Positions 17,147-25,203 of a stretch of 38,983 nt of DNA are shown one piece after another. This stretch comes from an uncultured Lachnospiraceae bacterium (lineage in GTDB: Bacteria; Bacillota; Clostridia; Lachnospirales; Lachnospiraceae): positions 1-38,983 of the forward strand of contig USDK01000028.1 in assembly GCA_900553355.1 (NCBI GenBank), given 5' to 3'. The position numbers and the translations under genes were made by a program. Every line of letters starts with the position of its first letter. Position 1 is the stretch's first letter. The notes under the pieces were generated by a model. That model was not told the origin of the DNA and made no database searches. It saw only the letters and a list, made by a program, of their open reading frames with translations.

Positions 17147-18199
17147 TTATTCGGCAAACCGGTTTTTATGATCATAACGGTTGTAGTGGATGTCGTCGCT
17201 CTTCAGGTATTCATAGATCTCATCTACGATCTCTACACCGCCTGTCGCATAAGCCTTTTCTTTTCTGAGCATTGCACGCTCACCTGGATAGTATACCTTG
17301 TCGTATCCTTCAGCCGTCGGCATTTCACCCAGCTCATCAATAGACGCAGACATTGCTTTCTTGAACTCCTCTGCTCCTACAAAACGGGCCGGATCGATCA
17401 CAATATGCATCTGTCCCAGTTCTCTTCCTTTAGAAAGATCATGATACATAGAGCTTACATGTTTTCCAAACGGTACGCCAAGAAGCACACCTGAGAACAC
17501 ATCTACCATCATCATCAGACCGTATCCCTTTGCACCTGCAATCGGCAGAAGTGCATTGACATGATTCGGATCTGTTACCGGATTTCCTTTTTCGTCAACC
17601 GCCCAGGTATCCGGGATGCTCTCATGTCTGGATCTCTTGTCCAGGATCTTGCCCCACGCCTGTACAGTGGTAGCCATGTCAAATACCACCATTCTCTCAT
17701 CTGCAGTCGGCGCCGCAAAAGAGATCGGGTTGGTTCCATAATACGGTTCTGTTCCGCCCACCGGCACTGCCATCGGGTCAGACTGGCAGAAAGAGATGGC
17801 TAACAGGCCCTGCTCCGCAGCCATTTCTGTGTAATATCCGATTGATCCACTGTGGGACATATTACGCATTCCTACTACTGCGATTCCGTTTTTCTTCGCC
17901 ATCTCAATGGCTTTGTCCATTCCATACTTGGCAACTGCATATCCGCAGCCATTATCTCCTTCGAAAATACCGGAACATGGTCCTGTTTCTTTCCACTCAA
18001 ATTTCGGATCAGCTGTGATTCCGCCCTTGGCGATCCGCTCTGCATAATACTCTACACGAACCGCTCCGTGAGAATGATATCCTCTTTCGTCGGACCAGGT
18101 CATAACCTCTGCCGCAATATCAGCATGGTCTTCATTCAGACCTGCTTTCATCAGTTTATTTTTCATTAATCCCTTTAATTCATCATGGGAAAGTTTCAT
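17147..18199 (-). CDS. allD: Ureidoglycolate dehydrogenase
   Basis: A 350-aa member of the LDH2/MDH2 oxidoreductase family, which uses NAD(P) without a Rossmann fold. The N terminus contains the family SDERGYHSHGAVRVEYYAERI, with the catalytic His region. Further on are GDNGCGYAVAKYGMDKAI, VVGMRNMSHSGSIGYYTEMA, and PYYGTNPISFAAPT. AllD oxidises (S)-ureidoglycolate to oxalurate with NAD+. It lies 27 bases after allE and just before the oxamate carbamoyltransferase fusion, exactly in pathway order. A malate or lactate dehydrogenase role is possible for the family, but the context makes AllD by far the best call. Confidence 0.93.
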   Translation of the reverse strand: MKLSHDELKGLMKNKLMKAGLNEDHADIAAEVMTWSDERGYHSHGAVRVEYYAERIAKGGITADPKFEWKETGPCSGIFEGDNGCGYAVAKYGMDKAIEMAKKNGIAVVGMRNMSHSGSIGYYTEMAAEQGLLAISFCQSDPMAVPVGGTEPYYGTNPISFAAPTADERMVVFDMATTVQAWGKILDKRSRHESIPDTWAVDEKGNPVTDPNHVNALLPIAGAKGYGLMMMVDVFSGVLLGVPFGKHVSSMYHDLSKGRELGQMHIVIDPARFVGAEEFKKAMSASIDELGEMPTAEGYDKVYYPGERAMLRKEKAYATGGVEIVDEIYEYLKSDDIHYNRYDHKNRFAE

Positions 18200-18226
18200 C
18201 TCTTTATTCCACCTTTATTCTTATTT

Positions 18227-19015
18227 TTATAACTGAACGTCTCTGTTGCAGTCTTTTGAGTAAATGTATGCGAACTCTTCTTCGCGTCCTACCGCATAGC
18301 ATGCCTGCGGTACATATGCATCCAGGAATACATAGTCGCCCTTCTTAACCGGAACCCATTCATCATCCAGTCTGTACATGCCCTTTCCGGACAGGAAATA
18401 CATACCGTGCTCCTGGATGTGTGTCTCGATATATCCATGGGAAGCTCCCAGTTTGAACTTCAGGATGTGCATATTCATATCAAATCCGAAATCTCCTGCT
18501 GCCGGAAGCAGATCTTTGATATGGCAGTTATCCATTCCTTCGTACTCAACCCACTCCATATCATTGACATTTGCAACAACTGTGTGAGCGCTGTATCCCT
18601 CGATTCTGTCATATCTTCTCTTATATACATACATTTTTGTATCCTGTCCGCTCTTGTTCTCAAATGCGATCTTGTTTCCTTCTGGTGAGAAGATATATCC
18701 ACCTTCTGTCAGGGTTGCTTCCTGATCATCGTTCTTTACTGTCACTTCACCAGAGATCACATACAGGAATGACTCAATACCTTCGCCGCCGATGCCTGCA
18801 TTCTTTCCGCCTGCTTTTGCTGTTACCAGATAATCTGCAAAAGTAGCGCCCATTGCCGGAGACCCAAGGATCGTCACGTCACAATTCTCATATCCCGGGA
18901 TTGCATTCTTTACAAGTCCGTCTGGTTCGAGTAAGACGTAGTTGTCTTTTTTCACTACAGAACGTGTCATCAAAAGTTCATCGCGATAGCCTACCTGATT
19001 GTTTAAATAACTCAT
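18227..19015 (-). CDS. allE: (S)-ureidoglycine aminohydrolase
   Basis: A 262-aa bicupin. The second cupin carries the manganese ligands in the arrangement of AllE/UGlyAH: Glu197 and His199 in GYIETHIQEHG, His203, and Gln237 in YVPQACYA. The spacings of +2, +4 and +34 equal those I know for the plant enzyme. It converts (S)-ureidoglycine to (S)-ureidoglycolate and ammonia, controlling the stereochemistry of an otherwise spontaneous reaction. It is the first gene of the six- or seven-gene catabolic operon. A GGAGAGG site precedes the ATG. The promoter and a palindromic operator candidate lie within 80 bases upstream. Confidence 0.95.
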   Translation of the reverse strand: MSYLNNQVGYRDELLMTRSVVKKDNYVLLEPDGLVKNAIPGYENCDVTILGSPAMGATFADYLVTAKAGGKNAGIGGEGIESFLYVISGEVTVKNDDQEATLTEGGYIFSPEGNKIAFENKSGQDTKMYVYKRRYDRIEGYSAHTVVANVNDMEWVEYEGMDNCHIKDLLPAAGDFGFDMNMHILKFKLGASHGYIETHIQEHGMYFLSGKGMYRLDDEWVPVKKGDYVFLDAYVPQACYAVGREEEFAYIYSKDCNRDVQL

Positions 19016-19041
19016 ACTAATACCTCTCCTTTTCTTATGGC

Positions 19042-19051
19042 TGGTCGACCA
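19042..19051. promoter_or_regulatory. Candidate operator (TGGTCGACCA) of the allE operon
   Basis: A perfect 10-base palindrome located at about +10 to +19 relative to the predicted allE transcription start, a position that suits a repressor or roadblock. The same GGTCGACC core occurs in the promoter region of the allantoinase operon (26672-26679) and in no other intergenic region I read in the window. Confidence 0.6.
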
Positions 19052-19066
19052 TTTTTTCTATTATTC

Positions 19067-19095
19067 ATTATGACAATAAAACCCTGCTTTTTCAA
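19067..19095 (-). promoter_or_regulatory. Promoter of the allE operon
   Basis: On the minus strand, TTGAAA (-35, 19095-19090) and CATAAT (-10, 19072-19067) are separated by exactly 17 bases; each hexamer matches the sigma-A consensus at five of six positions. The transcription start is predicted near 19060, followed by the TGGTCGACCA palindrome. Confidence 0.7.
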
Positions 19096-19184
19096 TCAAA
19101 TTTTTAGACAAAACATGCAAACACTTTTTATCCAGTTTATCCCCCGATGTTAAATTTTTCACATCACACTCTCCTGTCTTTCTA

Positions 19185-19193
19185 TGCTATAAT
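19185..19193 (+). promoter_or_regulatory. Extended -10 promoter for the alpha/beta hydrolase gene
   Basis: TGCTATAAT (TATAAT at 19188-19193) is an extended -10 element on the plus strand, about 40 bases before the ATG at 19233. No good -35 is seen at the usual distance. It is divergent from the allE promoter; the two -10 elements are about 115 bases apart. Confidence 0.6.
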
Positions 19194-19232
19194 AGATATT
19201 GTTGTATAGTACATTTTTCGGGAGGTATCCTT

Positions 19233-20081
19233 ATGTTTGAATCTAAGATCATATCGGTCGGCGATGCCGTTTACGACAAGTCGGCAATTATCTACTTTGA
19301 CCAAAAAATCACCCCTAAAGCATGCATTTTATATTTTCACGGCGGCGGGCTTTTGTACGGCCATAAAGATGACCTGCCAGACGGCCATATTGAGGCACTG
19401 ACCCGGGCCGGCTACGTGATCATTTCCTATGACTATCCTCTGGCTCCTGCTGCAAAGCTTCCTGTGATCCTGGATGATGTCCGTGCATCCATCCATCATT
19501 ATCTGGATCATCCGGAAGTGTATATGGAGCAGGAACTCCCTTACTTTCTCTGGGGCCGTTCAGCCGGAGCATATCTGTGTCTGATTGCCGCAGCATACGG
19601 GCACTTCAAAAAAGCTCCTCTTGGCATTCTCTCCTACTATGGCTATGGGTTCCTGTGCGATCACTGGTTCCAGACACCCAGCAGTTATTATAGTTCTCTT
19701 CCACCGGTAGACGCTTCCTGCATGAACAGTCTCCCGTCCGGCTATGAGACTTCCGGCGATCTCGCCACCCACTACAGCATCTATGTCTATGCCAGACAGA
19801 CAGGAAAATGGTTCTCTCTGCTCTATGAGGGCCGGGAAAAATTCTTTTATCTGGACTACACCCTCCGTACCTGTGATGCCCTGCCCTGTCCGCTGTTTGC
19901 AGCTCACGCTACAAACGATACAGATGTACCCTTTGACGAGTTCCGTGAACTTACAAACCGCTATCACCCAAAGACCTTCATTGCAGCCTGTGATGTCCAT
20001 GATTTTGACCGGGAGGCGGACAATCCATTCACCCCAAAGGTTTTGGAAGCCACTCTGGATTTTCTGGAACAACATGTATAA
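19233..20081 (+). CDS. Alpha/beta hydrolase (HSL/esterase-like)
   Basis: A 282-aa cytosolic alpha/beta hydrolase. The oxyanion motif HGGG is at residues 36-39 and the nucleophile elbow GRSAG at 108-112 (Ser110). An acid in ATNDTDVP (Asp229 or Asp231) and His256 in CDVHDFD would complete the triad. This is the layout of the hormone-sensitive-lipase/acetyl-esterase group. The elbow is GRSAG instead of the common GDSAG, which is a modest departure. It is transcribed divergently from allE and ends in a terminator shared with the operon to the right. It may belong to the ureide system by position only, for example by hydrolysing an ester or amide conjugate. Substrate is unknown. Confidence 0.85.
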   Translation: MFESKIISVGDAVYDKSAIIYFDQKITPKACILYFHGGGLLYGHKDDLPDGHIEALTRAGYVIISYDYPLAPAAKLPVILDDVRASIHHYLDHPEVYMEQELPYFLWGRSAGAYLCLIAAAYGHFKKAPLGILSYYGYGFLCDHWFQTPSSYYSSLPPVDASCMNSLPSGYETSGDLATHYSIYVYARQTGKWFSLLYEGREKFFYLDYTLRTCDALPCPLFAAHATNDTDVPFDEFRELTNRYHPKTFIAACDVHDFDREADNPFTPKVLEATLDFLEQHV

Positions 20082-20109
20082 CACCGGCCGGGTAACTTTT
20101 CAAAATTTT

Positions 20110-20171
20110 AAAAAAAAACGGCATCCATCGTGGACAGCATTTTGCTTTTCCAGGACAGATGTCGTTTTTTT
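20110..20171. terminator. Bidirectional intrinsic terminator
   Basis: A stem of eight pairs (20118-20125 with 20158-20165, one G-T) is extended by the flanking A-run and T-run of seven or more bases. The large loop has further pairing (GTGGACAG region). It lies between the convergent hydrolase gene and the allantoinase operon and can serve both. Confidence 0.82.
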
Positions 20172-20514
20172 AATGTCTCTTTATGTATTTTTCCAGATAT
20201 TTTCTCATTGCACTCCAGTGGACTTTCATTGTAAAACGAAATACCGTCTCTTTATCGTCCTCCCCGATCACGCAGATATAAAGGTCATCCTCCGCACAGA
20301 TACCGGAACGGCTGGATTCTCCCTGCTTCAGGCAGGTAAAGCTCTTCACTCTGATGATTCTTTCCACTTCTCCAAACAATCCGAAGTTACTGTCCATCCG
20401 GACAACAATCCCTTTTTTTCTGTCCGGCTCCAGCCGTCTGAGTTTGTTGATAATCTTTCCATTATGTCCGGCCTTCACTTCATAGGCCGGATATCTGGTA
20501 TCCATGATCCCCAT
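20170..20514 (-). CDS. Hypothetical protein at the end of the allantoinase operon
   Basis: A protein of about 114 aa that I do not recognise. It is predicted soluble, mixed charge, strand-rich in the middle (GIVVRMDS, RIIRVKSF, LYICVIG) and ends in a basic helix (SAMRKYLEKYIKRH). The first in-frame ATG at 20523 has its AAGGA directly abutting, so ATG 20514 with nine bases of spacing is preferred. It starts about 30 bases after the PH-domain gene stop in the same operon and ends at the shared terminator. No catalytic motif or membrane segment is visible. A tie to permease function or regulation is only a guess from position. Confidence 0.6.
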   Translation of the reverse strand: MGIMDTRYPAYEVKAGHNGKIINKLRRLEPDRKKGIVVRMDSNFGLFGEVERIIRVKSFTCLKQGESSRSGICAEDDLYICVIGEDDKETVFRFTMKVHWSAMRKYLEKYIKRH

Positions 20515-20543
20515 GCCATTCATTCCTTCCTAAAAGGCACGAT

Positions 20544-20954
20544 CTAAATATATACCTTTATTTTTTTATTCATTTTCTGAAGCTCATTCATGAACGCTTT
20601 GTTATCCTTAAGCGACACCACTACATTCTTTTTGCTTTTGCACGCAAGCAGTACTACATCTGCCGACGCACAGAAGGACAGGGTAAACCTGTCCGCTCTG
20701 TGCATCGCTGTGATGTCTTCCACAAAGACTTCTTCTTTTGAAAAGCCGAAACGTATGAATAATTTCTTTTTGTCTATTTCCACATAGTTTGCAAAACATA
20801 CCGGTATCAGATACAGATCCAGAAGTCCCGCCGGCAAAATATAGAAATATGCGATATAGTGAAGTCCATATTTCAAAATCAGGCCAATAAGCGCGGCATT
20901 TAAGATCACGATGATCAGATACCACCAGACTGCAACTTTTCCTTTAAATTTCAT
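20544..20954 (-). CDS. Membrane protein with YyaB-like PH domain
   Basis: A 136-aa protein with two hydrophobic helices at about residues 9-28 and 33-53. A C-terminal domain follows with the pattern of bacterial PH domains of the YyaB type (PF06713): YVEIDKKKLFIRFG, then EDITAMHRADR, SFCASADVVLLAC, and VVVSLKDNKAFMNELQKM. These domains are usually structural; no enzymatic activity is known. The gene begins eight bases after the second NCS1 permease stop, so it is co-transcribed with it. Family is assigned by pattern and I cannot tell its partner. Confidence 0.72.
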   Translation of the reverse strand: MKFKGKVAVWWYLIIVILNAALIGLILKYGLHYIAYFYILPAGLLDLYLIPVCFANYVEIDKKKLFIRFGFSKEEVFVEDITAMHRADRFTLSFCASADVVLLACKSKKNVVVSLKDNKAFMNELQKMNKKIKVYI

Positions 20955-20962
20955 ACAGCTCC

Positions 20963-22330
20963 CTATTTCTCGTCCTCAAAGATTGTTCCGACGCGGAATC
21001 CTTCTGCGCTCTTCATCTTCTTCATCAGGAAGTAATAAACCAGTCCTGTCGGGATCAGGCTGACGTACCAGGATAACTCCATAATAAACAACGAGCAGAT
21101 GGATCCGATAACGATCGCAATGATCGCTGCCCAGTTTACGCCCTTATAAGGTCCTGTCTTGTCATACATACGGTTCAGATCCAGTTTTTTCTTCCGAAGA
21201 ATATAAAAGTCTACTGCCATAACCGCAAAGATTGGTCCTAAGAACGCAGAGTAGAACTGTGTAAACAGGTTCAGTCCTGCTGCAGACTCAGCAGTTACCA
21301 GTTTCCATGGCATAACTACTACAGAGAGTACGCCGACAAGAACGGTTGCATAGGTCCATTTTACCTTGAAGGACTCCATCAGTACATATGCCGGAGGTAC
21401 GATGTTGTTCAGTACGTTTGTCGTAACCTGTGCAAATGCGATGAAAAGTAATGTCAGGATGGTCAGGAATTTGCTGTCCATCGTGGTAGAGAATACGACT
21501 ACCGGATCGCTGTTTCCTGTAGCTGCTGTTACCAGAAGTCCGATCAGGCCCATAAACAGTGTAACAGGAAGGATTGCGATCGTATAAATGCTGGCAGCCT
21601 TCACCGGCTTAATGTCGTCCGTCGCATTCCGTGAGTAGTCAGATGCGTTGATGATCATCGTCGAGTAGATTCCCAGGAAGGATGTAGTCGCTGCCCAGAA
21701 CGGCATTCCCCATGTTCCTTCGATACCGGAGAATACATCGCCGATCTCGGTTGAGAATTCAGTATTTACGACATACAGCATATAGATCAGGATTGCAATG
21801 ATAAAGATACAGGAAATGTTTTCCATCCACTTAATTCCTTCGAATCCTTTAATTGCCAGCGCCACCTGCAGGATGGTAAATAATCCGTAAACCACCGGCA
21901 GGTTGTCAAATCCAAACAGGATGCTGAAACAGCTGTTGAGCGCGCCTGCTCCGACCCAGCTCTGATAGCCGAACCATACGATAGCCGGAAGCCCACGCAG
22001 GACACCTGGAATCTTAACACCCGTAAAACCAAAACTACTTCTTAACTGTACTGTAAATGGAATACCATAGGTATGTCCACATTCGCCGATCATTGCCAGC
22101 GCAACTGCGATGACCAGACACCCGATCGTCATGGCGATGACCGCCTGTACAACCGTCAGTTCACCGATCAGTCCGGCACCCATGGAAAAAGTACCGATTG
22201 ATACACATCCGCCCATGAAACTTGCCGCATAGGACACAGATCCCATGATACGCTTCTTGGTCGGCTGAAGATCCGGATCTACATTCTGTACCAGTTCCGG
22301 ATTAATATTCATGTTTTCAACTATAGCCAT
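20963..22330 (-). CDS. NCS1 family permease (allantoin/hydantoin/purine type), copy 2
   Basis: A 455-aa polytopic protein with about 12 membrane segments of the nucleobase:cation symporter-1 family. Segments typical of the family are FMGGCVSIGTFSMG in helix 1, the VQLRSSFGFTGVKIPGVLRG region leading to PAIVWFGYQSWVGAGALN, and INASDYSRNATDDIKP, with the conserved DYSR. It should import a ureide, hydantoin or nucleobase together with H+ or Na+. It is 26 bases after the second allantoinase gene, so the gene pair forms a transport and ring-opening module. It is clearly paralogous to copy 1 (23809-25176), with the same length and matching motifs. Which copy carries allantoin is unknown. Confidence 0.93.
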   Translation of the reverse strand: MAIVENMNINPELVQNVDPDLQPTKKRIMGSVSYAASFMGGCVSIGTFSMGAGLIGELTVVQAVIAMTIGCLVIAVALAMIGECGHTYGIPFTVQLRSSFGFTGVKIPGVLRGLPAIVWFGYQSWVGAGALNSCFSILFGFDNLPVVYGLFTILQVALAIKGFEGIKWMENISCIFIIAILIYMLYVVNTEFSTEIGDVFSGIEGTWGMPFWAATTSFLGIYSTMIINASDYSRNATDDIKPVKAASIYTIAILPVTLFMGLIGLLVTAATGNSDPVVVFSTTMDSKFLTILTLLFIAFAQVTTNVLNNIVPPAYVLMESFKVKWTYATVLVGVLSVVVMPWKLVTAESAAGLNLFTQFYSAFLGPIFAVMAVDFYILRKKKLDLNRMYDKTGPYKGVNWAAIIAIVIGSICSLFIMELSWYVSLIPTGLVYYFLMKKMKSAEGFRVGTIFEDEK

Positions 22331-22356
22331 TGTCTCTCTCCTTCTCTTTTGCCCTC

Positions 22357-23733
22357 TTATTTTTTGATTTTCTTAACCAGATTTCCAAATCCCTTCTGTC
22401 CGACAATCTCGCCGTCCTCTGCGACTACCTGTCCACGGACGATAGTATATACCGGAATGCCTTTGCCTTTTAATCCTACGAAGGCAGAAATCTTATTCAC
22501 ATAGCGTAATGAATCCGCTGTGATTTCCCATTCCTTCTCCGGGTCGACTACCAGAAGGTCTGCGTCAAATCCAGGCTTGATGTCACCTTTCTTGCCATAG
22601 ATGCCGAATGCCTTTGCCGGCTGTACAGACATCGTATTGGCAAGTACGGTCGGGCATACGCCTCTCTTTACGACGCCTTCGCTGAATGCTGTCTGGAAAC
22701 CGCTCTGGATACCAGAGCATCCGCCCCATACATCGAATACGGTCTCGATCTTATTGCCAAGAATCTCGTTGTATTTCTCATCATAGGAACACGGAGAGTG
22801 GTCAGAAGCAATTCCGCTGAATACTCCGGCCTTTACATACTCCCACATTTCCTCAACTGCCTCTTTTGGCTGCAGGATCGGCGCGCACTTAAAGAGCGGT
22901 CCGTTTTTGATCACATCTTCATCTGTAAAGGTCAGATAATGGGTGCAGGTCTCTGCTGTAATATCATATCCTTCATCCTGCGCTGCCTTGATCTTTTTCG
23001 CAACTGCCGGATGGGACACGTGACAGATATGAGCCTTGCATCCTGTTGCTTTTGCAATCTCGATGATCGCATCGGTAGCAACAATCTCCGCTACCACCGG
23101 ACGGGACTCCAGATAGGATTTCCAGTCATTACGGCCGGCTTCTTTCATCCTCTTTTCCTGATTCTTGATGATAGAATAGTCTTCACAGTGGAAGCCTGCA
23201 CGTCCGTCAAATTCTTTGATGATGTCCATGGCTTCCAGAGCCTGTCCATAGCTCAGAGATTCATAATCCGGCGACACCGGGCCGATAAAGGACTTAAATG
23301 ATACACAGCCCTTCTCGTCCAGATCTTTCAGATCGCCAAAATTATAGCTGGTAAGGCCGCCCCAGAAACAATAGTCCACATAGGCATTGGGAGAGACTTT
23401 ATTTTCCTTAAAGTCAAACGTTTCTGCATTGGTCATACATGGATCGTTCTGCAGAGGCATATCAATCACGGTCGTATAGCCTCCCAGTGCAGCAGCCGCC
23501 GTTCCATGTTCATAGTCTTCACGCCATTCATAGCCAGGATCGTTCAGATGTGCATGGGTATCGATGGCGCCAGGGAATACATATTTCCCTTTTGCGTCAA
23601 TCACCTTTGCAGCCTCCGGCTCAATTCCCGCCTCCAGAACTGCAGCGATTTTCCCATCCTTCACCGCAACATTTCCTTCTGTTATGGCGTCAGCTGTTAC
23701 AATTTTTCCATTTTTTATCAACAAATCATACAT
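22357..23733 (-). CDS. allB: Allantoinase (amidohydrolase superfamily), copy 2
   Basis: A 458-aa cyclic amidohydrolase. Binuclear metal ligands can be read off: His60 and His62 in IDTHAHLNDPG, the carboxylated Lys147 in VSFKSFIG, His182 in GFHCEDY, His238 in ICHVSHP and Asp311 in ASDHSPCSYDE. The SDHSPC motif is as in E. coli AllB. It opens the hydantoin ring of allantoin to give allantoate. It lies between the two NCS1 permease genes; the 75-base gap upstream holds a hairpin (23772-23800). A hydantoinase or dihydropyrimidinase with a different ring substrate is possible, since the window already has a second copy. The fold and chemistry are secure; the exact substrate is not. Confidence 0.88.
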   Translation of the reverse strand: MYDLLIKNGKIVTADAITEGNVAVKDGKIAAVLEAGIEPEAAKVIDAKGKYVFPGAIDTHAHLNDPGYEWREDYEHGTAAAALGGYTTVIDMPLQNDPCMTNAETFDFKENKVSPNAYVDYCFWGGLTSYNFGDLKDLDEKGCVSFKSFIGPVSPDYESLSYGQALEAMDIIKEFDGRAGFHCEDYSIIKNQEKRMKEAGRNDWKSYLESRPVVAEIVATDAIIEIAKATGCKAHICHVSHPAVAKKIKAAQDEGYDITAETCTHYLTFTDEDVIKNGPLFKCAPILQPKEAVEEMWEYVKAGVFSGIASDHSPCSYDEKYNEILGNKIETVFDVWGGCSGIQSGFQTAFSEGVVKRGVCPTVLANTMSVQPAKAFGIYGKKGDIKPGFDADLLVVDPEKEWEITADSLRYVNKISAFVGLKGKGIPVYTIVRGQVVAEDGEIVGQKGFGNLVKKIKK

Positions 23734-23771
23734 GTCAGGAATACCTCCTATTCCATTAAATCACCTTTAGC

Positions 23772-23800
23772 CCGGGGCGAGACTGACCTCTCTCCCCTGG
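23772..23800 (-). repeat. Intercistronic hairpin before allB copy 2
   Basis: CCGGGG and GAGA on the left arm (23772-23782) pair with TCTC and CCCTGG on the right arm (23791-23800), with one bulged base and one G-T pair. There is no T-run, so it is more likely an mRNA stability or processing element than a terminator. It splits the first permease-allantoinase module from the second. Confidence 0.45.
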
Positions 23801-23808
23801 ACCTTATA

Positions 23809-25176
23809 TTATTTCTCTAACGTTGTTCCTTTTCTGAACCGTTCGCAGGACTTCATATACTTCATGCAGAAGTAGAATACCAGACCTGTCGGAATGGTTG
23901 CTGTGAAGAAGGAAATATCAACATTGATCAGACCGATGACAGCGCCGACTGCGATAGCGATAAATGCTGCCCAGTTCACTCCTGCGTGGTCTCCATTCGG
24001 ATCATACAGATCTTTCAATGTAGCCTCGCTGATCTTTCTTCTATGTAAGATAAAGAAGTCTGTGATCAGTACTGCAAAGATCGGTCCGAAGAATGCAGTA
24101 TAGATCTTTGTGAACAGTGCAAGACCTGCTGCAGAGCTGTCGTTTGTCAGGATCCACGGACAGGTACATACTGCCAGGATACCGATCAGGATAACAGCGG
24201 TTCTGTGTTTCATTTTGAATGCATCCATGAATGCATATGCCGGCGGAATGACGTTACTTGCCAGGTTGGTGGTCAACTGTGCGAAAATGATAAACGCCAG
24301 TGTAACGATCATAACCACTTTGTTGTCAACCATCTGTGCAAATGCGTTGATCGGGTTTGCAACACCTGTAGCGGTGGAAGCCATCGCTCCGATCACACCA
24401 AGCAGGATGGTTGCAGGAACCATTGCCAGGAAATAAGATGTTCCACGTTTCATAACGGACATGCCGTCCTTCATCTCACGGGAATAGTCACCGGCATTCA
24501 GCATAACAGTGGTACTGTTTCCGAAGAATGCAATGATCGCTGCCACGAATGGCATTCCCCATGTGCCGGACTTGTTCATCAGCTTCTCGCTTACTACATC
24601 GCCATACTGGGTAATACACAGATACAGCAGATACAGCATTGCGATGGAAATAACAACGCCTCCGATATTTCCGATCCATTTCGCTCCCTGGAATCCTTTG
24701 ATGGAAAGCAGGATCTGTACGATCTGGAAGATGATAAACCAAAGCCAGATATTATCAAATCCAAACAGTGCGATGGAAATATTATTGATCGCCGCGCCTC
24801 CAAGCCAGGTCTGGTAGCCATACCATACGATAGCCGGGAGTCCACGGATCAGGCTTGGTACAACATTACCCTTTGTACCGAACGCACTCCTGAGCTGTAC
24901 AGCATATGGTGCACCGGTCTTATAGCTGAACTGGTCGTTCAGTGCGATACCAATGACCAGGATCAGAGATCCGATGGCAACAGCCAGAAACAGCTGCAGA
25001 AGGTTCAGTCCGGCCTCCAGCTGTGCGGAGCCCTGTGCCAGCGTACCGATGGAAATACATCCGCCCAGCCACAGCATGGTGTTGGAACCCCAGCTCATGA
25101 TACGTTTATCTTTGGGGATCGGTTCCAGCGAAGCACCTTCCTGTTTTGGTTTTTCGTTTGTGTTTACTTCACTCAT
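23809..25176 (-). CDS. NCS1 family permease (allantoin/hydantoin/purine type), copy 1
   Basis: A 455-aa membrane protein with about 12 transmembrane segments. It shows WLGGCISIGTLAQGSAQLE in helix 1, YAVQLRSAFGTKGNVVPSL then PAIVWYGYQTWLGGAAIN, and LNAGDYSREMKDG with the family DYSR. It matches its downstream paralogue block by block, including the C-terminal GVNWAAFIAIAVG. It is expected to import the substrate of the allantoinase encoded 27 bases upstream. The charged N-terminal extension (NEKPKQEGASLEPIPKDKR) is cytoplasmic. Substrate differences between the copies cannot be judged without modelling of the binding site. Confidence 0.93.
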   Translation of the reverse strand: MSEVNTNEKPKQEGASLEPIPKDKRIMSWGSNTMLWLGGCISIGTLAQGSAQLEAGLNLLQLFLAVAIGSLILVIGIALNDQFSYKTGAPYAVQLRSAFGTKGNVVPSLIRGLPAIVWYGYQTWLGGAAINNISIALFGFDNIWLWFIIFQIVQILLSIKGFQGAKWIGNIGGVVISIAMLYLLYLCITQYGDVVSEKLMNKSGTWGMPFVAAIIAFFGNSTTVMLNAGDYSREMKDGMSVMKRGTSYFLAMVPATILLGVIGAMASTATGVANPINAFAQMVDNKVVMIVTLAFIIFAQLTTNLASNVIPPAYAFMDAFKMKHRTAVILIGILAVCTCPWILTNDSSAAGLALFTKIYTAFFGPIFAVLITDFFILHRRKISEATLKDLYDPNGDHAGVNWAAFIAIAVGAVIGLINVDISFFTATIPTGLVFYFCMKYMKSCERFRKGTTLEK

Positions 25177-25203
25177 CTCTTTACTCCTTCCTTTGATGTC
25201 CTG

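Noticed and set aside
22540..22550. GGGTCGACTACC as another copy of the palindromic operator
   Set aside because: It is within the coding sequence of allantoinase copy 2 and is not a full palindrome, so a chance match is more likely.
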